A stretch of 25,939 nt of DNA from a virus: positions 1 through 25,939 of the IMG/VR virus record IMGVR_UViG_3300024432_000061. One strand, written 5' to 3'. Shown piece after piece: positions 23,523 through 25,939 of this stretch. How positions within the stretch are numbered: position 1 is the first letter of the stretch; every line of letters begins with the position of its first letter. Under the pieces are notes generated by a model. It was not told where the DNA came from, searched no databases, and saw only the letters and a list, made by a program, of their open reading frames with translations. Both the position numbers and the translations under genes were made by a program.

Positions 23523-23587
23523 CCCTAGCCGATTAATAAGCTGCCAAAATGCTTTTTATTTTGGTCAGCTTCATTTAATTGTTAGAC
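23523..23587 (-). other. attC_4, with mutated R' box
   Basis: R'' side GTTAGAC (23581-23587) is a perfect box. The R' box on the minus strand reads GCTAGGG instead of GTTAGGG, changing the conserved GTT at the crossover. Arms AAGCTGCCAAAA (23538-23549) and TTTTGGTCAGCTT (23559-23571) pair with the extra T. Same subtype as attC_1 and attC_12. Confidence 0.8.
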
Positions 23588-23766
23588 ATTAAACCATCGT
23601 GTTTTTTATCCCGCCAAGCATAACATCCCAAATGACTAAGAAGCCATGCAAGCGTAGAAATAATTTTGAATTTAAGCGGCATATCTACCATAAGCCAAAA
23701 TAAATTAAATAACCATATGTCGGAAATAAATCCTATCCCAATAACAATATTATAAAATGTTTTCAT
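23575..23766 (-). CDS. Cassette 4: small membrane protein
   Basis: 63 residues from ATG 23766. A longer frame starts at 23805 but that ATG lies inside attC_5, so the later start is preferred. Two hydrophobic segments (YNIVIGIGFISDIWLFNLFW and IISTLAWLLSHLGCYAW) suggest an inner-membrane protein. The stop lies in the R'' box of attC_4. Function unknown; short membrane proteins are frequent in cassettes. Confidence 0.6.
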   Translation of the reverse strand: MKTFYNIVIGIGFISDIWLFNLFWLMVDMPLKFKIISTLAWLLSHLGCYAWRDKKHDGLMSNN

Positions 23767-23775
23767 GTCCAGTGT

Positions 23776-23860
23776 GTCTAACGATAAATTGACTAGCCGA
23801 CACATCCCGTTGAATTAACCAATATCCTTGGATTCGGTCTAGTCGAATGGTTTGTTATGT
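23776..23860 (-). other. attC_5
   Basis: Boxes GTCTAAC (23776-23782; R' on the minus strand GTTAGAC, full consensus) and GTTATGT (23854-23860). Arms GACTAGCCGA (23791-23800) and TCGGTCTAGTC (23834-23844) with extra T. Same subtype as attC_8 and attC_11. Confidence 0.85.
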
Positions 23861-24094
23861 GGCTAACCATGCGAAAGCAAGCCACAATATCCGTATTTTA
23901 AAATAACCGTTTAAATGGTCATATTTTAAATGACCTATTTTACCATACCAAGGATTACCTGTTAATGTTCCACAGTTTGCCATCCATCCTATGCGATATC
24001 GCCTTTTCTTGGTTTTTATTTCAATTGCATATATAGGACGGATAATACATTCTGTGCTGTAACTATCATCTCTAATAGATTTAATTTCCCACAT
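23855..24094 (-). CDS. Cassette 5: hypothetical protein with start codon in the recombination box
   Basis: 79 residues, MWEIKSIRDDSYSTECIIRP, then KTKKRRYRIGWMANCGTLTG and a hydrophobic end (IRILWLAFAWLAT). Its ATG (24094-24092) overlaps the R' box of attC_6 (GTTATG), leaving no room for an SD in the cassette. The stop is in attC_5 R''. No family recognised. Confidence 0.6.
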   Translation of the reverse strand: MWEIKSIRDDSYSTECIIRPIYAIEIKTKKRRYRIGWMANCGTLTGNPWYGKIGHLKYDHLNGYFKIRILWLAFAWLAT

Positions 24095-24157
24095 AACGCA
24101 GAAGTTAGCCGCAAAGGCTGTTGTGTAGCCTTTGTCGGCTACACTGACTTGTTAGGT
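24091..24157 (-). other. attC_6
   Basis: Boxes ACATAAC (24091-24097) and GTTAGGT (24151-24157). Arms TAGCCGCAAAGGCT and AGCCTTTGTCGGCTA pair with the extra T. The R' box contains the start codon of cassette 5. Confidence 0.85.
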
Positions 24158-24304
24158 GTCTTCACGTGGGGCACAAAAAGCCTCCTCACAGATCACAATA
24201 ATCGTCATTATTGAATCTGGTGTCTGAGTTTAGTTGTCTGCTATATTTTTTTACCGGAAAAAGAATATAGTATTTACAACTACTTTCAGTACCCCCGTCA
24301 AGGC
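24158..24304 (-). other. Cassette 6: no convincing gene; hairpins and a possible promoter
   Basis: A 147-base cassette. The only minus-strand frame is 18 codons (MTIIVICEEAFCAPREDT) ending at attC_6 R''. It holds a hairpin CAATAAT-GACG-ATTATTG and a longer one CTATATTCTTTTT...AAAAAAATATAG. A weak promoter-like pair TTGACG (24301-24296) and TAAATA (24276-24271) with 19-base spacing sits just inside the cassette. It may be a non-coding or promoter cassette. Confidence 0.45.
24271..24301 (-). promoter_or_regulatory. Weak candidate promoter inside cassette 6
   Basis: Minus strand TTGACG then TAAATA with a 19-base spacer, right after the attC_7 R' box. The spacing is longer than ideal. If active it would drive cassettes 5 to 1 and possibly the endolysin. 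Confidence 0.3.
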
Positions 24305-24376
24305 ACCTAACGTGAAAATCACTTAACGATAGGCTGTTTCTCAAGCCTAGCGATCAAGTGGATTGCTTGGTTATAG
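24305..24376 (-). other. attC_7
   Basis: Boxes ACCTAAC (24305-24311) and GTTATAG (24370-24376). Arms CACTTAACGATAGGCT and AGCCTAGCGATCAAGTG pair imperfectly with one base extra on the second arm. Confidence 0.8.
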
Positions 24377-24482
24377 GTATCTTAGCGTCCCATGATGATA
24401 ACGCCTTGGTTTTTCTTCTTTATCAAGCAATACATTAACATACTGCCCATGGGCAGACGTAATGCGTCCTCTAATTAATTCA
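24377..24482 (-). pseudogene. Cassette 7: open frame without standard start
   Basis: Minus-strand frame from a TAG in the attC_8 R' box to TAA in attC_7 encodes IELIRGRITSAHGQYVNVLL then DKEEKPRRYHHGTLRYL, without ATG, GTG or TTG in frame near its beginning. The cassette shares its first bases with cassette 12 (TTAGATTGAATTAATTA) but where cassette 12 has ATG this one has AG, as if a base was lost. A damaged gene or non-coding cassette are both possible. Confidence 0.35.
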
Positions 24483-24568
24483 ATCTAACATAGAATTGAC
24501 TAGCCGACTGAGTCGCTCCGATATCTTAATCCCCAGTGATGTCGGTCTAGTCCAAGGATTGGTTATAA
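24483..24568 (-). other. attC_8
   Basis: Boxes ATCTAAC (24483-24489) and GTTATAA (24562-24568). Arms GACTAGCCGAC (24498-24508) and GTCGGTCTAGTC (24541-24552) with extra T. Closely related to attC_11, sharing GACTGAGTCGCTCC beyond the arm. Confidence 0.88.
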
Positions 24569-24700
24569 ATGAATTACGGCAATTAATTTATGATCTGTCC
24601 AAGTAAACATGCCGTCTAAATGTTTTAACAATTCTTTTTCAGAATTTAAAATTATTTCTAATATTTCCCCGTCAGTATTTTTTTTAATTACTTTAAACAT
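24563..24700 (-). CDS. Cassette 8: small hypothetical protein (45 aa)
   Basis: ATG 24700 to TAA 24563-24565, which lies in the R'' box of attC_8. Product begins MFKVIKKNTDGEILEIILNS and ends TDHKLIAVIHL, a compact strand-helix pattern. It fills the cassette exactly between two attC sites. No SD is seen; ATG is about 10 bases after the R' box. Confidence 0.6.
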   Translation of the reverse strand: MFKVIKKNTDGEILEIILNSEKELLKHLDGMFTWTDHKLIAVIHL

Positions 24701-24708
24701 AATATTAT

Positions 24709-24773
24709 TTATAACGCTGAATTAACTTGCCGAGGGTGCTTTTCCCTCGGTCAAGTTCAATGATTTGTTATAT
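24709..24773 (-). other. attC_9
   Basis: Boxes TTATAAC (24709-24715) and GTTATAT (24767-24773). Arms AACTTGCCGAGGG and CCCTCGGTCAAGTT with extra T and a short loop. Cleanest of the array. Confidence 0.88.
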
Positions 24774-24934
24774 TGCTCTTTTAGCCGCTCCGTGCTCCGT
24801 GTTATTTTATATTCTGTCTTATTAAGAATTATTTTTCCTTCTTTCTTTCTCGATCCTATAAATTTTTCTAGCTGTTCGCGAGAATAAGGATTTAATAATA
24901 TTTTTTTTGCTGTAGGAGAAATCCATGCTTTCAT
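24722..24934 (-). CDS. Cassette 9: small basic protein reading into attC
   Basis: 70 residues from ATG 24934. MKAWISPTAKKILLNPYSRE, then RKKEGKIILNKTEYKITRST; strongly basic. The last ~17 residues (NKSLNLTEGKAPSAS) are encoded by attC_9, the stop being in its second arm. No clear SD. Could be nucleic-acid binding, inferred only from charge. Confidence 0.55.
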   Translation of the reverse strand: MKAWISPTAKKILLNPYSREQLEKFIGSRKKEGKIILNKTEYKITRSTERLKEQYNKSLNLTEGKAPSAS

Positions 24935-24956
24935 ATTATATCTTTCTATTTTTTCA

Positions 24957-25023
24957 ATATAACGACAAAATGACTAGTAAAAAATGCTTTTTATTTTTTA
25001 TCTAGTCTATTGTTTTGTTATAT
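24957..25023 (-). other. attC_10
   Basis: Boxes ATATAAC (24957-24963) and GTTATAT (25017-25023). Arms GACTAGTAAAAAAT and ATTTTTTATCTAGTC with extra T. Confidence 0.85.
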
Positions 25024-25244
25024 TTTTTTCCCCAATAATATTTAGTGACGTCCGGCCTCCAACAAAAAGTCCATTGCGTTTTTTTCTTCTTTACGATTAT
25101 TTCTAATGTATACGATGTAGTTTTCATAGTTCCAGCCGTTCCAGATTTATCCCATCGAATGCTAATATTTGGTTTTTTTTCGGGCATTGACTCAGTTTTA
25201 TGTATTAATATTGGGAATATAAAAGTTCGTTTAAATATTTTCAT
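25002..25244 (-). CDS. Cassette 10: hypothetical protein
   Basis: 80 residues from ATG 25244 (a TTG just before it is also in frame). MKIFKRTFIFPILIHKTESM, then IRWDKSGTAGTMKTTSYTLE and WTFCWRPDVTKYYWGKKYNK. The end (NKTID) is read from attC_10. The start is 5 bases after the R' box, without SD. No family recognised. Confidence 0.55.
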   Translation of the reverse strand: MKIFKRTFIFPILIHKTESMPEKKPNISIRWDKSGTAGTMKTTSYTLEIIVKKKKTQWTFCWRPDVTKYYWGKKYNKTID

Positions 25245-25246
25245 CA

Positions 25247-25333
25247 ATATAACAAAGATTTGACTAGCTGACTGAGTCGCTCCACAGGGATTGATCCCTT
25301 AGGATGTCGGTCTAGTCGAATATTGGGTTATAA
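25247..25333 (-). other. attC_11
   Basis: Boxes ATATAAC (25247-25253) and GTTATAA (25327-25333). Arms GACTAGCTGAC (25262-25272) and GTCGGTCTAGTC (25306-25317) with extra T; the central loop holds an AGGGATTGATCCCT hairpin. Confidence 0.88.
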
Positions 25334-25502
25334 ATTCCTTTGCAATAATATAAATGCAATCTCTTTCATGCATAGGTTTATAAGTGCAGTGTCCATCACA
25401 ATAGAAACAATAAGTATGTCCATCACGACTAGATGTATAATCAAAACCTTTAGATATTAATTTTTGAATTATATTTATAGCTTCTATTGATATACCTTTC
25501 AT
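25299..25502 (-). CDS. Cassette 11: small Cys/His zinc-binding-like protein
   Basis: 67 residues from ATG 25502. The central stretch YCFYCDGHCTYKPMHERDC has Cys-x2-Cys-x3-Cys and His-x2-Asp-Cys, a likely zinc site. Similar short C-x2-C...H-x2-D-C proteins occur in phage and cassette genomes. The C-terminus (TQYSTRPTS) is encoded by attC_11. The start follows the R' box by 7 bases, no SD. Confidence 0.65.
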   Translation of the reverse strand: MKGISIEAINIIQKLISKGFDYTSSRDGHTYCFYCDGHCTYKPMHERDCIYIIAKEFITQYSTRPTS

Positions 25503-25505
25503 TAT

Positions 25506-25573
25506 TTATAACGGCACAATAAGCTGCCAAAAGATGCCTCATCCTTTTGGTCAGCTTGATTTATTTGTTAGAT
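25506..25573 (-). other. attC_12
   Basis: Boxes TTATAAC (25506-25512) and GTTAGAT (25567-25573). Arms AAGCTGCCAAAA (25521-25532) and TTTTGGTCAGCTT (25545-25557) with extra T. Intact sister of attC_1 and attC_4. Confidence 0.88.
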
Positions 25574-25820
25574 TTTCTTTATTCTCTTTCAATATTAATA
25601 TTGTTCCATGCCTTTCAATTAAATTTATTAACTTTTCATATATGTCCCAATTATATAAAGCCGTCATATTACGGAGAGCACTAAGATTATTTTTATTTAA
25701 AACAATAGGATATTTACCAAAATTATTTTTGAGACCAATCGCATATCTTTCTGTGCTATGACATAAAAATTGAGCGCCCGAGGGTTTATATGGCAACCAT
25801 GTTATAGGTATTTTTTTCAT
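25551..25820 (-). CDS. Cassette 12: hypothetical protein
   Basis: 89 residues from ATG 25820: MKKIPITWLPYKPSGAQFLC, then AIGLKNNFGKYPIVLNKNNL and a helical end. The final NLTNKSS is encoded by attC_12. The leader TTAGATTGAATTAATT before ATG is shared with cassette 7. No SD. No family recognised. Confidence 0.6.
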   Translation of the reverse strand: MKKIPITWLPYKPSGAQFLCHSTERYAIGLKNNFGKYPIVLNKNNLSALRNMTALYNWDIYEKLINLIERHGTILILKENKENLTNKSS

Positions 25821-25830
25821 AATTAATTCA

Positions 25831-25931
25831 ATCTAACGTAAAGCTCACTTGCCAGTTGGCCTGCCCTCTAAGTCTAGCTCTGTACTAGGATCGGTTCAGG
25901 CCAACTGGTCAAGTGGAGCGTTTGGTTATAA
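25831..25931 (-). other. attC_13
   Basis: Boxes ATCTAAC (25831-25837) and GTTATAA (25925-25931). Arms CACTTGCCAGTTGGCCTG and CAGGCCAACTGGTCAAGTG with extra T; the longest site (101 bp). Its upstream cassette leaves the window at 25932-25939; only a possible TAA stop in the R'' box of this site is seen. Confidence 0.88.
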
Positions 25932-25939
25932 ATTGCCTC

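Larger units (their letters stand above)
22366..25939 (-). mobile_element. Integron gene-cassette array (13 attC-like sites), reading on minus strand
   Basis: Thirteen imperfect inverted repeats of 65-101 bp are bounded by TAAC-type and GTTA-type boxes and alternate with short minus-strand genes. On the minus strand the R' boxes read GTTATA/GTTAGA, mostly preceded by C (CGTTA), and the R'' boxes TCTAAC/TATAAC followed by A-rich bases, as in known attC sites. Most stems have an extra unpaired T on the + strand at the same place (GG-T-C), the directional mark read by integron integrase on the attC bottom strand. Gene stop codons fall in attC, as usual for cassettes. Integrase and attI are not in the window and would lie to the right. 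Confidence 0.88.

Noticed and set aside
23767-23805. Longer start for cassette 4 at 23805
   Set aside because: It would begin inside attC_5, and the next ATG at 23766 fits the cassette boundary better.
22700-25931. Inverted repeats as intrinsic terminators of individual genes
   Set aside because: They lack a T-run on either side, share boxes TAAC/GTTA and the extra unpaired T, and contain the gene stop codons; attC explains them better.
22366-25931. CRISPR array
   Set aside because: Repeats are not identical, vary from 65 to 101 bp, and are separated by genes rather than uniform short spacers.

Overview
The window is a phage-type genome segment joined directly to an integron gene-cassette array. 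The DNA is AT-rich, uses the standard code (TAA, TGA and TAG all act as stops) and has many purine-rich Shine-Dalgarno (SD) sites, so a bacterial host is expected. I cannot name the host from sequence alone.

Layout. Positions 3-284 (+ strand) carry the C-terminal end of a replication-type protein (primase/helicase style) that runs off the left edge. It converges on the minus-strand late genes at a hairpin (358-385). Everything else is on the minus strand, so the biological order runs from high to low coordinates. From 22349 down to 374 lies a siphovirus late region: an M15-type endolysin, a small hypothetical, a good sigma70-like promoter (21602-21630), HK97-type portal, prohead protease and major capsid protein. 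These are followed by head-tail connector and completion proteins, two paralogous tail-tube proteins, and a G/GT tail-assembly chaperone with a likely -1 frameshift. The tape measure protein, a minor tail protein and a very large tail hub with a beta-propeller-like N-terminal half come next. The late region ends with fibre/adhesin proteins (two of them tandem paralogues), a 45-residue orphan and an HNH endonuclease. No terminase is visible; its normal place just upstream of the portal is taken by the endolysin and the array.

Right end. Positions 22366-25939 hold 13 attC-like sites, each with R''/R'-type boxes (TAAC ... GTTA) around imperfect inverted repeats. Most carry the same extrahelical T on the + strand, which fits an integron array read on the minus strand. 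Between the sites are about a dozen short cassettes with one small gene each, mostly of unknown function; one looks non-coding and one carries a damaged or startless frame. Many cassette stop codons lie inside attC, and several proteins read deep into it. The site next to the phage genes has a decayed R'' box and another has a mutated R' box. The integrase and attI, if present, would lie to the right of the window.

How it fits together. The late genes encode head, tail, adsorption and lysis functions of a tailed phage with its own promoter ahead of the portal. The array feeds into the same strand directly upstream of the endolysin. Either a phage or prophage carries a cassette array, or a prophage lies at the distal end of a sedentary chromosomal integron. 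The sequence alone does not decide between these, but the junction is the most interesting object here.
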